This document shows positions 17,549 through 26,379 of a stretch of 64,000 nt of DNA, in pieces. How positions within the stretch are numbered: position 1 is the first letter of the stretch; every line of letters begins with the position of its first letter. The notes beneath the pieces were generated by a model. The model saw nothing but the letters and a program-made list of their open reading frames with translations. It had not been told where the DNA came from and did not search any database. The DNA is from JANQJA01 sp965267485 (GTDB taxonomy: Bacteria > Pseudomonadota > Gammaproteobacteria > Pseudomonadales > Azotimanducaceae): assembly GCA_965267485.1 (NCBI GenBank), contig OZ254080.1, positions 806,001 through 870,000 of the forward strand, written 5' to 3'. The position numbers were made by a program, and so were the translations under genes.

Positions 17549-18140
17549 GGTTCCTGGCGAGTTTGAGATATTGCTCGTGAAGCTCTTCGACACGCTCATC
17601 GAGTTCGTCGAGGGAGCCGTCATTGACGATAACATCATCGGCGTATTCGAGTCTCTGCTGGCGGCTCGGCTGCGCCGCCATGATGGCTTTCACCTGTTCC
17701 GGGGTGTTGCTGTCACGTGCCGTGACGCGGGCGATCTGGACGTCTTCGGGGACGTCGACGACGAGACTGCGATGGATGAGCGGCGATCGGCCGCTACCGC
17801 TGGAGAGCATCAGCATCGAATACGGCGCCGTGCTCTCCCGCAGAATCCTGCGGAGCTCGTTCATGATGGCAGGTACGGTGACGGACTCAAGCCAGGAACG
17901 TTCGCCGGCGTCCTCGAAAACGATCTTCCGGAGCGCGGCGCGATCCAGCGTTCCATCTGTTTGCAGGACGCCCTGACCAAAGTGCTCGGTAATCTGCGCG
18001 AGGGCCTCTGTCCCGGGCTCAACCACGACGCGCGAGGCGACATCGGCGTCGGCAATCGTAATGCCGCGTGCCGCGAAACGATCTGTGACCGCGGTCTTCC
18101 CGCTGCCAATGCCTCCCGTTACTCCAACAACAAATCCCAT
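17541..18140 (-). CDS. coaE: Dephospho-CoA kinase
   Basis: Last step of coenzyme A synthesis: phosphorylation of dephospho-CoA. The 199-residue product has the P-loop VGVTGGIGSGKTAVTD at the N-terminus and the DADVASRVVVEPG segment typical of CoaE, followed by the P-loop kinase lid region. The gene sits 6 bp after pilD, the conserved pilBCD-coaE-yacG operon of gammaproteobacteria. Length is normal. Confidence 0.95.
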   Translation of the reverse strand: MGFVVGVTGGIGSGKTAVTDRFAARGITIADADVASRVVVEPGTEALAQITEHFGQGVLQTDGTLDRAALRKIVFEDAGERSWLESVTVPAIMNELRRILRESTAPYSMLMLSSGSGRSPLIHRSLVVDVPEDVQIARVTARDSNTPEQVKAIMAAQPSRQQRLEYADDVIVNDGSLDELDERVEELHEQYLKLARNHE

Positions 18141-18146
18141 CGATAC

Positions 18147-19022
18147 CTATACCGCAACGAATTGAATGTAACTCTCCAGCAGGACGTCGCCCCAGAGGAG
18201 GGCGACGAGGCCCGCGATCGCGAGGTAAGGGCCGAAGGGGATGGGCTTTGCCCGATCACGCCCGAACAACACGAGCGCGCCGCCAATGACGGCGCCAGCG
18301 AAAGAAGAAAGAATGATGATGAGGGGCAGGTACTGCCATCCCATCCATGCCCCCAGCATCGCCAGCAGCTTGAAATCGCCGTAGCCCATGCCTTCCTTGC
18401 CGGTGACCAGTTTAAAGACCTGATAGACGGTCCACAGCGTCAGGTAACCAGCGACGGCACCCCAGAAGGCGTCGCCGAAAGGCACCAGCACGTGGAAGTA
18501 GTTGACGATCAGCCCGAGCCACATGAACGGCAGGCTGATGCCGTCGGGAATGAGTTGCGTGTCGTAGTCGATGATGGAGATTGCGACAAGCGCCCATACG
18601 AGCGGCAGGCAGGCCAGCCCGGCGGGAGTCGCGCCGAACGCCAGAATCACGAGGACGCTGAGCAGGCCGGTGAGCGCCTCCGTCAGCGGATAGCGAATCG
18701 ATATTGGCGTCTGGCATCCTGCGCAACGGCCGCGAAGCACGAGATAGCTGATGACGGGGATGTTCTCCCACGGTCGTATCGCTCGGTCGCACTTCGGGCA
18801 TCGGGAATTTGGCGTGACGAGATTGAATGGTGCGCCATCGGTGTCAGCCGGCTCCATGCCGAGAATGTCACGTGCCTGGCCCTGCCAGTCACGTTCCATC
18901 ATCACGGGCAGCCGCAGAATCACAACGTTGAGGAAGCTGCCGACAATGAGCCCCAGCACAAGGGTCGTGCCGTAGACGAGTAAGGGAAACTCAGCCTCGA
19001 GAAGGGCGAGGTATTCGAACAC
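18147..19022 (-). CDS. pilD: Prepilin peptidase / N-methyltransferase PilD
   Basis: Inner-membrane aspartic peptidase that cleaves type IV prepilins after Gly and N-methylates the new N-terminus. The 291-residue product has LGLIVGSFLNVVILRLP, two CxxC pairs (RCPKCDRA and RCAGCQTP) in the cytoplasmic zinc domain, and the two catalytic aspartates in IIDYDTQLIPD and GMGYGDFKLLAMLGAW. Several membrane helices follow the zinc domain. It is in one operon with pilB and pilC and would process both pilins encoded divergently at 22362 and 22947. Confidence 0.96.
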   Translation of the reverse strand: MFEYLALLEAEFPLLVYGTTLVLGLIVGSFLNVVILRLPVMMERDWQGQARDILGMEPADTDGAPFNLVTPNSRCPKCDRAIRPWENIPVISYLVLRGRCAGCQTPISIRYPLTEALTGLLSVLVILAFGATPAGLACLPLVWALVAISIIDYDTQLIPDGISLPFMWLGLIVNYFHVLVPFGDAFWGAVAGYLTLWTVYQVFKLVTGKEGMGYGDFKLLAMLGAWMGWQYLPLIIILSSFAGAVIGGALVLFGRDRAKPIPFGPYLAIAGLVALLWGDVLLESYIQFVAV

Positions 19023-19043
19023 CTGGAAACCGGACGCGGTGGC

Positions 19044-20276
19044 TTAGTGGCCGCCACCGCCTCCGATTGCATCACCCATCGAGAAGATCGGCAGGTACAT
19101 CGCAATAATGAGGCCCCCGATCACCACGCCCAGGAAGGACATGATCAGCGGTTCCATCAGTGACGTCAGACCCTCGACTGCGTTGTCGACCATCTCTTCG
19201 TAGTACGTCGCCGCCTTGTCGAGCATGCCGTCGAGCGCACCGGATTCCTCACCAATGGCCACCATCTGGATGACCATGTTCGGGAACACGTCGGCCTGCT
19301 TCATGGAGTAGTTGAGCTGAATGCCGCTCTCGACGTCTTCCTTGATCTTGGCAATCGCCTCGGCGTAGACAATATTGCCGGCCGCCCCTTTGACCGACTC
19401 GAGTGCGTCCACGAGTGGCACACCGGCGGCGAAAGTGGTCGACAGCGTTCTCGCGAAACGGGCGACGCAGGACTTGTCGATGATGTCGCCGAGAATCGGC
19501 ATCTTCAGCATCAGCCGTTCCTGGCCGTCGCGAACGGCCTGGGAGCGCTTGTGGGCTTCCTTGTAGGCAAAGAATGCGGCGGCGATGCCTGCCACGATCA
19601 CAAACCAGTACGCCTGCATCCAGCGCGACATGTTCACGACCAACTGCGTGAACTCGGGCAGGTCGGCGCCGAAGCCGGCGAAGATTTCCTCGAATTGCGG
19701 GACGACCTTGACAAGCAGGATACCGGAGACCACGCCCGCCACGACGAGTACCGCAATCGGATAGTTCATGGCGCTCTTGATCTTCGCTTTCAGTGCCTCG
19801 GTCTTTTCCTTGTAGGTCGCAAGACGGTCGAGCATGGTTTCGAGTGCACCTGATTGCTCACCGGCATCGACGAGGTTGCAGAACAGATCATCGAAGTAGG
19901 CGGGGTGTTGCTGGATGGCATAGGCAAACGAGTTACCGCCTGAAACGTCGTCCCTGATCTTGAGGATCAGGTCTTTCATCATCGGGTTGTCCATGCCGTC
20001 GGCGACGATCTCGAACGACTGCACGAGGGGGACACCGGCTTTCATCATGGTCGCAAGCTGGCGCGTGAACAGCGCAATGTCCTGCGGGGTGATCTTCGCC
20101 CCCATGTTCGCGAGGCTGAAGCCGCCACCCTTCTTGGTGACCTTTGTGGGGTTGATGCCCTGCTTGCGCAGTTCTGCCTTGGCAACGTTGGCATTGGTAC
20201 TGGTGATCTCGCCCTTGGTCTTGCGACCGGACTTGTCGGTACCTTCATAAGCGAAAACGGTATTTGCGGCAGCCAT
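19044..20276 (-). CDS. pilC: Type IV pilus inner-membrane platform protein PilC
   Basis: The 410-residue GspF/PilC-family protein has two cytoplasmic repeats. The first contains FTRQLATMMKAGVPLVQSFEI; the second contains FARTLSTTFAAGVPLVDALES. Membrane helices lie near residues 175-195, 220-240 and 380-400. It couples the PilB ATPase to pilin extraction. The ORF starts with ATG and follows pilB by 28 bp. The end carries a Gly/His-rich tail (GGGGGH), common in the family. Confidence 0.95.
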   Translation of the reverse strand: MAAANTVFAYEGTDKSGRKTKGEITSTNANVAKAELRKQGINPTKVTKKGGGFSLANMGAKITPQDIALFTRQLATMMKAGVPLVQSFEIVADGMDNPMMKDLILKIRDDVSGGNSFAYAIQQHPAYFDDLFCNLVDAGEQSGALETMLDRLATYKEKTEALKAKIKSAMNYPIAVLVVAGVVSGILLVKVVPQFEEIFAGFGADLPEFTQLVVNMSRWMQAYWFVIVAGIAAAFFAYKEAHKRSQAVRDGQERLMLKMPILGDIIDKSCVARFARTLSTTFAAGVPLVDALESVKGAAGNIVYAEAIAKIKEDVESGIQLNYSMKQADVFPNMVIQMVAIGEESGALDGMLDKAATYYEEMVDNAVEGLTSLMEPLIMSFLGVVIGGLIIAMYLPIFSMGDAIGGGGGH

Positions 20277-20304
20277 GCTTTTCCCCTATTTGTCTCGCGC
20301 TCGC

Positions 20305-22026
20305 CTAGTGACCGCTGGTAACCCGGTCAACTTCCGCGAGACTCGTCACTCCCTGTTTAACCTTGATCAGCGCAGAGCGGAAGATGTCATTGAATCCCTG
20401 CTCCCGGCAGACCTTGGCGATCTCCAGCGAGTTGCCATCTTCCATGATGATCTTGGAGATTTCCGGGGTGATCTTCACAACTTCGTAAATCCCCACGCGA
20501 CCCTTGTAGCCGCTGCCGCCGCAGCGATCGCAGCCTTTCGGGCCGTAAACGTCGAATCCTTCCTTGATGTCCTCTTCCAGGAACCCCTTTTCGAGCAGGG
20601 CGTTGTCCGGAATCTCCATCTTCTCCTTGCAGTCGCAAAGCCGCCTTGCCAGTCGCTGGGCGACAATCAGGTTGATCGACGTTGCAAGGTTGAACGACGG
20701 CACGCCCATGTTGCGCAAACGTGTCAGGGTTTCCGGCGCGCTGTTGGTGTGCAGCGTTGACATCACCATGTGGCCGGTCTGGGCGGCCTTGATCGCGATA
20801 TTGGCCGTCTCGAGGTCCCGAATCTCACCGACCATGACGATGTCGGGGTCCTGACGCAGGAACGAACGCAGCGCCTCACTGAAGTCGAGGCCGACCTTGT
20901 GGTTGACCGGGCACTGGTTGATGCCGTCGAGGTTGATTTCGACCGGATCCTCGGCGGTAGAGATATTGAGTTCCGGCGTGTTGAGAATGTTGAGGCCGGT
21001 ATAGAGCGATACTGTCTTGCCGGAGCCGGTTGGCCCCGTCACGAGGAACATGCCCTGCGGCTTGTGCAGTGCCTCCAGGTAGAGCTTCTTCTGCTCGTCT
21101 TCGTAGCCGAGTGCATCGATACCCATCTTCGCCGAACTCGGGTCGAGAATCCGCAGACACAGCTTCTCGCCGAACAGCACGGGCAGGGTGTTCACCCGGA
21201 AGTCGATCGCTTTCGATTTCGAGATCTTGAGCTTGATTCGACCGTCCTGAGGAATGCGGCGCTCGGAGATGTCCATTTGCGACATGACCTTGAGACGCGC
21301 TGAAATCCTTGGGCCCAGATTGACGGGCGGCTTGGCCACCTCATGCAAAATGCCGTCAGTCCGGAACCGCACCCGGTACGATTTCTCGAATGGCTCGAAG
21401 TGAAGGTCGGAAGAACCGCCCTTGATGGCATCCATCAGCATCTTGTTGATGAAGCGAACGACGGGCGTATCGTCTGCTGCGCTGGCGGTGACGTCTTCAT
21501 CACCACCGCCGCCTTCCTCGTCGACGGCTTCCATATCCAGATCGACATCATCGTCACCCAGATCGCCGAGACCGCCGCCTTCCTGCGATTCGAGATACGC
21601 CTCAATAAACGAGGCGAGCTTGTCTTCCTCGACCAGCACTTCCTCGGTGGCAATACCGGTCTGGAATTTGATCTCATCGAGCGCCTTGCGGTTCGTCGGG
21701 TCGGACACCGCCACGAACAGGCGATTGCCACGGTGATAGATGGGCATCGCGTGGTTGGTGCGGATCAGCTTCTCATCGATAAGGTTCTTGGGGATTGCTT
21801 CGGGGTCGAGCGCGGTGATGTCCAGCAACGGCGTGCCGAATTCCTCGGCTGCGGAGTTGGCAATGTCCTTCGCTTTGACGAGGTCGTTCTGGACGAGGTG
21901 GCTGACGAAAGGTACGCGGTTTTTCTGGGCTTCTTCGGAAGCCTCGCGCGCCTTGTCGTTGTCGAGGAGTTCATCCTCGACCAGTCGTCTGGCCAGACCG
22001 CTCAGCGCGATGGGGTTCGCCGCCAT
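20305..22026 (-). CDS. pilB: Type IV pilus extension ATPase PilB
   Basis: Hexameric cytoplasmic ATPase powering pilus extension. The product is about 573 residues from the ATG at 22026 (MAANPIALSGLARRLVEDE); the frame remains open further upstream but that stretch is the pilA regulatory region. It has an N-terminal MshEN-like domain (about 1-150), then GPTGSGKT (Walker A), the Asp box around DPDIVMVGEIRD (Walker B), the His box around GHMVMSTLHTNSAPET, and a C-terminal tetracysteine zinc site (CDCKEK, CDRCGGSGYKGR). An acidic Gly/Asp-rich linker separates the domains. First gene of the pilBCD-coaE-yacG run, divergent from pilA. Confidence 0.95.
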   Translation of the reverse strand: MAANPIALSGLARRLVEDELLDNDKAREASEEAQKNRVPFVSHLVQNDLVKAKDIANSAAEEFGTPLLDITALDPEAIPKNLIDEKLIRTNHAMPIYHRGNRLFVAVSDPTNRKALDEIKFQTGIATEEVLVEEDKLASFIEAYLESQEGGGLGDLGDDDVDLDMEAVDEEGGGGDEDVTASAADDTPVVRFINKMLMDAIKGGSSDLHFEPFEKSYRVRFRTDGILHEVAKPPVNLGPRISARLKVMSQMDISERRIPQDGRIKLKISKSKAIDFRVNTLPVLFGEKLCLRILDPSSAKMGIDALGYEDEQKKLYLEALHKPQGMFLVTGPTGSGKTVSLYTGLNILNTPELNISTAEDPVEINLDGINQCPVNHKVGLDFSEALRSFLRQDPDIVMVGEIRDLETANIAIKAAQTGHMVMSTLHTNSAPETLTRLRNMGVPSFNLATSINLIVAQRLARRLCDCKEKMEIPDNALLEKGFLEEDIKEGFDVYGPKGCDRCGGSGYKGRVGIYEVVKITPEISKIIMEDGNSLEIAKVCREQGFNDIFRSALIKVKQGVTSLAEVDRVTSGH

Positions 22027-22083
22027 ACTTGTTGTCCCGAATGGATGATCAAAAGTGCTACTGCACAGGACAGTATAATATAG

Positions 22084-22278
22084 AAAGTGTACCCACCGCG
22101 CTTTTGCCTTGTCGATATGCTGCAGGGGCTGTGGCCGACAAGCGGTCGTATCCATGACCGTCATCATGACCCACCGGGTGACGAAAATTGTCACTTTCTG
22201 ACGCCAGAAGTGTACCCATGTTGTGGTTCAGATGACCCCCGCTGTCAATTTTGGGCAGTTTGTCCCGACGAGCGGTCG
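22084..22278. repeat. Paired direct-repeat motifs in the pilB-pilA intergenic region
   Basis: Two short motifs each occur twice in the same order. GTGTACCCA lies at 22087-22095 and 22210-22218, each preceded by AGAAA or AGAA. CCGACRAGCGGTCG lies at 22135-22148 and 22265-22278. Between them is an inverted repeat GTGAC-N7-GTCAC (22178-22194). This makes up much of the 335 bp pilB-pilA gap and is placed like an upstream activating region for an enhancer-binding protein such as PilR; that assignment is inferred. Confidence 0.5.
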
Positions 22279-22287
22279 AAAAGTCGC

Positions 22288-22303
22288 TGGCACGGATGTT
22301 GCT
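22288..22303 (+). promoter_or_regulatory. Sigma-54 (RpoN) promoter of pilA
   Basis: TGGCACGGATGTTGCT matches the -24/-12 consensus TGGCACG-N4-TTGC(A/T). The invariant GG is at 22289-22290 and GC at 22301-22302, with correct spacing. It lies 59 bp before the pilA ATG and points towards it. PilRS-controlled sigma-54 transcription of pilA is established in Pseudomonas and others, so the same control is likely here. Confidence 0.9.
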
Positions 22304-22361
22304 CCTCATTGGGCTAGCTGAGGCATAAGCCCAGTCACATTCAAAATTTGGAGCTCGTGCA

Positions 22362-22817
22362 ATGAACAATAAGCTGCAACAGGGTTTTACCCTGATCGAA
22401 CTGATGATCGTGGTTGCGATCATCGGTATTCTCGCTGCTGTGGCCCTGCCTGCGTATCAGGATTACATCAAGACTGCGAACATGACGAAGGTTAACTCTC
22501 ACTATGAGGAAGCAGTTCGTCTGGCTCGTACGACTTTTGTGAAGGCCAACACCCAGGCTGCTCTGGGCCTGTCCGGCAATACGCCGACAGACGCATCTGG
22601 CTGGATCGACCTCTTCAACCCGGGTGGCAACCTCGCACCGGGTGGTGGCACCAACGCTTACGGCGCATCTGCTGACAACACCCTGGGTGTCGTCGGTGTA
22701 TCGCTGGCCAACGGTGGCGCACCGGTCTCTGACGATGTCCTGACGATCACTCGTCCGGCATACCAGGACTACACTGTGCTCGCATCGACGGTTATCGCTG
22801 CAGCATCGGAATTGTAA
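22362..22817 (+). CDS. pilA: Type IV major pilin PilA
   Basis: The 151-residue prepilin has a short basic leader MNNKLQQG, then FTLIELMIVVAIIGILAAVA, the class IVa signature with cleavage after Gly8, a Phe1 and Glu5. The rest is the pilin globular domain. No disulfide-bonded cysteine pair is visible, which is unusual for IVa major pilins, and the middle (about residues 65-115) is Gly/Asn/Thr-rich with many potential O-glycosylation sites. Divergent from pilBCD, expressed from a sigma-54 promoter and followed by a strong terminator. Confidence 0.93.
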   Translation: MNNKLQQGFTLIELMIVVAIIGILAAVALPAYQDYIKTANMTKVNSHYEEAVRLARTTFVKANTQAALGLSGNTPTDASGWIDLFNPGGNLAPGGGTNAYGASADNTLGVVGVSLANGGAPVSDDVLTITRPAYQDYTVLASTVIAAASEL

Positions 22818-22854
22818 GTTGGCCGCTCTGCTTGCAGGGCACAACCAATTCCTG

Positions 22855-22884
22855 AAAAAGGCCGGGCTTGTCCCGGCCTTTTTT
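22855..22884 (+). terminator. Intrinsic terminator after pilA
   Basis: A perfect 12 bp stem, AAAAAGGCCGGG with CCCGGCCTTTTT, encloses a 5 nt loop and is followed by a T-run. Placed 38 bp after the pilA stop, it would separate abundant pilA mRNA from the downstream pilin-like and glycosyltransferase genes. Confidence 0.93.
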
Positions 22885-22946
22885 GTATCCGATTTTGTAT
22901 AGTGTGGCGATTGGGCGCATTGCTGCGGGGCCCGGAGAGTTATCCA

Positions 22947-23396
22947 ATGATCGACAAGAACAAGCAGGTCGGTATCACACTGATCGAACTGATGATTACG
23001 GTCGCGATTCTCGGCATTGTCGCCGCGATCTCCGCACCCTTCCTGACTGAGTACGTCAGCACCGGCCGCGAGGCAGTGATGCGTGACAACATCAACACGA
23101 TTCGACTGTTCCAGGAAGACTACAAGCTTCAGAACCGGGCCTACGTCGAGGGCACCTACAATCCCTCGGCGCCTTCGGCATCCGGTGGTCTCAAGGATCT
23201 GCTGGGATGGGAGCCCCGGACTGAGCAGGACAAGATCACCTACGTCGTGGCCTGCGATGCGGACACTGCCGACAGCAGCGATCCGGAGTGCCAGCGATCC
23301 AGCGGCTACACGGTCACCGCAACGCACTCTGACTACTCGTCTGATCCGGTGTGCATGAGCTTCAGCGCGACCGGCCGCGAGGACGGCGACTGCTAG
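22947..23396 (+). CDS. Second type IV pilin-like protein (PilE/minor-pilin type)
   Basis: The 149-residue product begins MIDKNKQVGITLIELMITVA: a short leader, a Gly before the cleavage site, Ile at +1 and Glu at +5, then a hydrophobic helix with APFL. This is a prepilin processed by PilD. The mature part holds three cysteines in VVACDADTADSSDPECQRSS and PVCMSF, and a fourth, DGDC, is the C-terminal residue; these could form disulfides. The length and cysteine pattern resemble PilE/FimT-like minor pilins more than PilA. The ATG at 22947 has a weak GGAGAG upstream. It lies after the pilA terminator and 36 bp before the GT2 gene, so it may belong to that transcript. Confidence 0.82.
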   Translation: MIDKNKQVGITLIELMITVAILGIVAAISAPFLTEYVSTGREAVMRDNINTIRLFQEDYKLQNRAYVEGTYNPSAPSASGGLKDLLGWEPRTEQDKITYVVACDADTADSSDPECQRSSGYTVTATHSDYSSDPVCMSFSATGREDGDC

Positions 23397-23432
23397 CGGA
23401 TCCTCCGGGATCATTATCGCCGTGGCATTCCC

Positions 23433-24605
23433 ATGAACCCTGAACTCTCCGTCGTCATGCCCTGCCTGAACGAGGAGCGCACGGTCGCGGTCTGCATCGA
23501 CAAGGCGTTTGCGGCCATGAAGGCCTGCGGTGTCGAGGGTGAGGTGATCGTCGCTGACAATGCCTCGACCGATCGTTCCGTCGAGATTGCCAGGGCCCAT
23601 GGTGCCCGTGTGATCGATGTTGCCGAGCGCGGGTACGGTGCGGCGCTGCGCCACGGCATCAGTGCCGCGCGTGGTACCTGGGTGATCATGGGCGATGCTG
23701 ACGACAGCTACGATTTCTCTGACTTCGCACCCTTTCTTGCCGCGCTGCGCGCCGGTGACGACCTGGTGATGGGTAATCGCTTCGCTGGCGGCATAGAGCG
23801 GGGCGCGATGCCGTGGCATCACCGCTATCTGGGCAATCCGGTGCTGAGCTTCATCGGGCGGCTGTTCTTCGACGCGCCGATCGGCGACTTTCACTGCGGG
23901 CTCCGCGGGTTCAACCGGGAGCGCATACTGGCCCTCGACCTGACGGCACCGGGCATGGAATTCGCGAGCGAGATGGTCGTCAAGGCATCGCTCGCCGGAT
24001 ACCGGATATCCGAAGTGCCGACCACGCTGGTGAAGGACGGCCGTGATCGTGCGCCCCATCTGCGCAGCTTCCGCGATGGCTGGCGGCACCTGCAGTTTCT
24101 GTTGCTGTACAGCCCGCGCTGGCTGTTCTTCTATCCGGGCCTGGTGGCGCTCGCCGCGGGCGTGCTTCTCTCAGCCCGCCTCGCGATCGGGCCGATCGAA
24201 CTCGCCAAAGTCACGTTGGACATCCATTCCCTGCTGTACACGGCCGCACTGGCAGTGATCGGTCTGCAGATGCTGTTTTTCGCGGTGCTCGTGCGATTGA
24301 TCGGTATGGGCTACGGCAGGCTGCCGCAAGCGGCTCATGTGGAATCGCTGGTGTCGTACTTCACGCTGGAACGCGGGCTCGTTGCTGGTGTGCTGATGAT
24401 GCTTGCCGGCCTCCTGTGGACCGGGCACGCCGTCTGGGAGTGGGGGCAGGCTGACTTCGCGAACCTCGACCCGACGGTCACGATGCGTCATACCATTCCC
24501 GCCGTCGCGCTGCTGATCATGGGCTCCCAGACGGTGATGTCGAGCTTCTTCCTCGCAGCCCTCCAGCGGTATCAGGAAAGCCGCACGCGACCTGCCGATG
24601 AATGA
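23433..24605 (+). CDS. GT2 glycosyltransferase, polyprenyl-phosphate sugar synthase type
   Basis: The 390-residue product has a DPM1-like GT-A domain (about 1-235): start MNPELSVVMPCLNEE, ADNASTDRSVEIA, and the metal-binding MGDADDSYDF (DxD). The conserved GDFHCGLRGFNRE and GMEFASEMV follow. About four membrane helices make up the C-terminal third (about 225-380). Such enzymes transfer a sugar from a nucleotide donor to undecaprenyl or dolichyl phosphate, giving donors for GT-C enzymes on the periplasmic side. Its 3' end overlaps the GT-C gene by 8 bp, which supports a donor-acceptor pairing. The sugar is unknown. Confidence 0.85.
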   Translation: MNPELSVVMPCLNEERTVAVCIDKAFAAMKACGVEGEVIVADNASTDRSVEIARAHGARVIDVAERGYGAALRHGISAARGTWVIMGDADDSYDFSDFAPFLAALRAGDDLVMGNRFAGGIERGAMPWHHRYLGNPVLSFIGRLFFDAPIGDFHCGLRGFNRERILALDLTAPGMEFASEMVVKASLAGYRISEVPTTLVKDGRDRAPHLRSFRDGWRHLQFLLLYSPRWLFFYPGLVALAAGVLLSARLAIGPIELAKVTLDIHSLLYTAALAVIGLQMLFFAVLVRLIGMGYGRLPQAAHVESLVSYFTLERGLVAGVLMMLAGLLWTGHAVWEWGQADFANLDPTVTMRHTIPAVALLIMGSQTVMSSFFLAALQRYQESRTRPADE

Positions 24606-26379
24606 TGACTTCAAATATGCGCTGATCTGGCTGGTGGCCGGATGCATCGGCTTTGCGGTCGGGCTGAGCTGGACGTCGGGTGCTCTCGTTGAGGAGGGCT
24701 ACAATCCGATGGGCGCGGATTCGTTCCTTCATGCCCGCCGCATCCTCGATACCGTTGCCGACCCGGCCGCGTTCTACCAGTGGGATGTCAGGAGCTTTGC
24801 GACCGAAGGCGCGTTCATTCACTGGCCGTGGCCTTTTGACCTGGGGCTCGCGTGGCTCGTGCGCATGGTTGTCGCGTTGATTGGCAGCGCGCCCGAGACG
24901 GTCCTGTTCCACATCCCGACCGTCTGGGTCTTCATCAATGCTGCCCTTATGCTCGGCGTGTGCGTCGAGGCCAGGCTGCGGCCGCTGTTTGCGGCGCTCG
25001 CGATGTTTGCGTTCTTCCTGTCGCCAATGAACCAGATCGCACACGGCGTAGGCCATGTCGATCACAACTTCATGGAACTGAGTTTTGTCTTGGCGGCCGC
25101 GTGGCTCACGATGCGCTGGGTTCGCTTGCCGGGCAGCATCGCTGCCGGTGCGCTCGTGGGGATCGCCCTCGGGCTCGCCAATGGCGTGAACATCAGCCTC
25201 TTCGTGCTGCAGATTCCGCTGCTTCTGGTCGCGGCCTGGTTCTGGTGGCAGGGTGAAGCGCTGCCGTTTCGTCCGTCGCTGGCCTGTGCGGTATCGCTGT
25301 CAGTCTCGTGCCTGGCGCTGGCGGCATTTTCCGGGCCGCTGCAGCAAGGGATGTTCGATTATTCCTATTTTTCTTGGTTTCAGGTCTATGTGACCTGTTC
25401 CACCGGCGTCGTCCTCGTGTTGCTCGCCTGTCGGCCCTTCACCTCAGGCAACCTGTTGGCGCTCGTGGTGCTGGGAGTGGTCATGCTGGTGCCGGTTGCG
25501 CAGGAACTGACGAGCGGTGTGAGCTATCTGGCGCGTGCGGACTCGACCTACCTGCGACACGTCACCGAGACGGCATCGCTGATGTCGTCGCTCGAATTTG
25601 CCCACTATCGCTACTCGGCCTTCATCTACCTGCTGCCGTTCTGCCTTGTGGGCAGTATCTGGTATCTGTGGCGCGGCGCTGATCGCTCGCTGATCACGCT
25701 TTGCCTCTTTGGCCTCTTTGGCATGGCGCTCGTATTTGCCCAGTACCGCTTCGGTCACTACGGCCTGTATGCGATCTACGTGCTGACATTCGCGGCGCTC
25801 GACCGCGTTGATCGTGCCGCGCGGGTTGCGCAATGGGGCGTACCGGCTGCCGCTGGCCTGCTTGCCGTGGGCCTGCAGGTGCCATCGTTCAAATATCTCT
25901 GGCTTGATCGGGAGCCCGGGTTCAGCGATGTCTACGCGCAGACGCGGCCGGTGTACCAGTTTCTGGAAGAGCTTTGCGAGGCCCGACCCGGGATCGTTCT
26001 GACGCCGCTGGTGAGCGCCAACTATGTGCGCTACCACACCGAGTGCAGTGTGCTGGGCACGGCGCTGTTCGGCGCGCAGAACCGGCAGACAGAACTGGGC
26101 AGCCGGGCGCTCGAGTTACTGAACGCGGCGCCTGAACGCGCGCGTGAATCTACACCGGCGCTGACCTATGTGCTCGCCGAGCGATCGTTCGGATTGCGCG
26201 AAGCCGTGCCCGAGTTTGCCCGTGCGTTCAACGAGACTGGCCTGAACGGCGCGCTGCTCGGTGACCCCTCGGGCTATCCGGCCGGCTACCGCCTTCTGAT
26301 CGGTATCGAGTTCGAGCGCGATGACAGGGTGCTGGGTCTTTCGCGACTCTTTCTTGTCGAGCGGGATGAATCGCCATGA
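24598..26379 (+). CDS. STT3/PglB-like GT-C membrane protein, candidate oligosaccharyltransferase
   Basis: The 593-residue product has about 11-13 membrane helices and a short C-terminal soluble part (about residue 440 on). Three acidic motifs match STT3/PglB in kind and in position: MGADSFLHARR with D41, GHVDHNFMEL with D155 and E160, and RHVTETASLM with E324. C. lari PglB has its catalytic residues at D56, D154 and E319. The sequon-binding WWDYG motif is not present; SANYVRYHTE occurs near the expected place (residues 473-482). I infer a GT-C glycosyl or oligosaccharyl transferase with altered acceptor recognition. Overlapping reading frames with the GT2 gene before it and the sulfatase-family gene after it suggest a single operon. 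Other GT-C families (GT39, GT83, GT87) remain possible. Confidence 0.6.
   Translation: MNDDFKYALIWLVAGCIGFAVGLSWTSGALVEEGYNPMGADSFLHARRILDTVADPAAFYQWDVRSFATEGAFIHWPWPFDLGLAWLVRMVVALIGSAPETVLFHIPTVWVFINAALMLGVCVEARLRPLFAALAMFAFFLSPMNQIAHGVGHVDHNFMELSFVLAAAWLTMRWVRLPGSIAAGALVGIALGLANGVNISLFVLQIPLLLVAAWFWWQGEALPFRPSLACAVSLSVSCLALAAFSGPLQQGMFDYSYFSWFQVYVTCSTGVVLVLLACRPFTSGNLLALVVLGVVMLVPVAQELTSGVSYLARADSTYLRHVTETASLMSSLEFAHYRYSAFIYLLPFCLVGSIWYLWRGADRSLITLCLFGLFGMALVFAQYRFGHYGLYAIYVLTFAALDRVDRAARVAQWGVPAAAGLLAVGLQVPSFKYLWLDREPGFSDVYAQTRPVYQFLEELCEARPGIVLTPLVSANYVRYHTECSVLGTALFGAQNRQTELGSRALELLNAAPERARESTPALTYVLAERSFGLREAVPEFARAFNETGLNGALLGDPSGYPAGYRLLIGIEFERDDRVLGLSRLFLVERDESP

Noticed and set aside
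22341..24089. 582-residue minus-strand frame across the pilins and GT2
   Set aside because: Antisense of three clear plus-strand genes.
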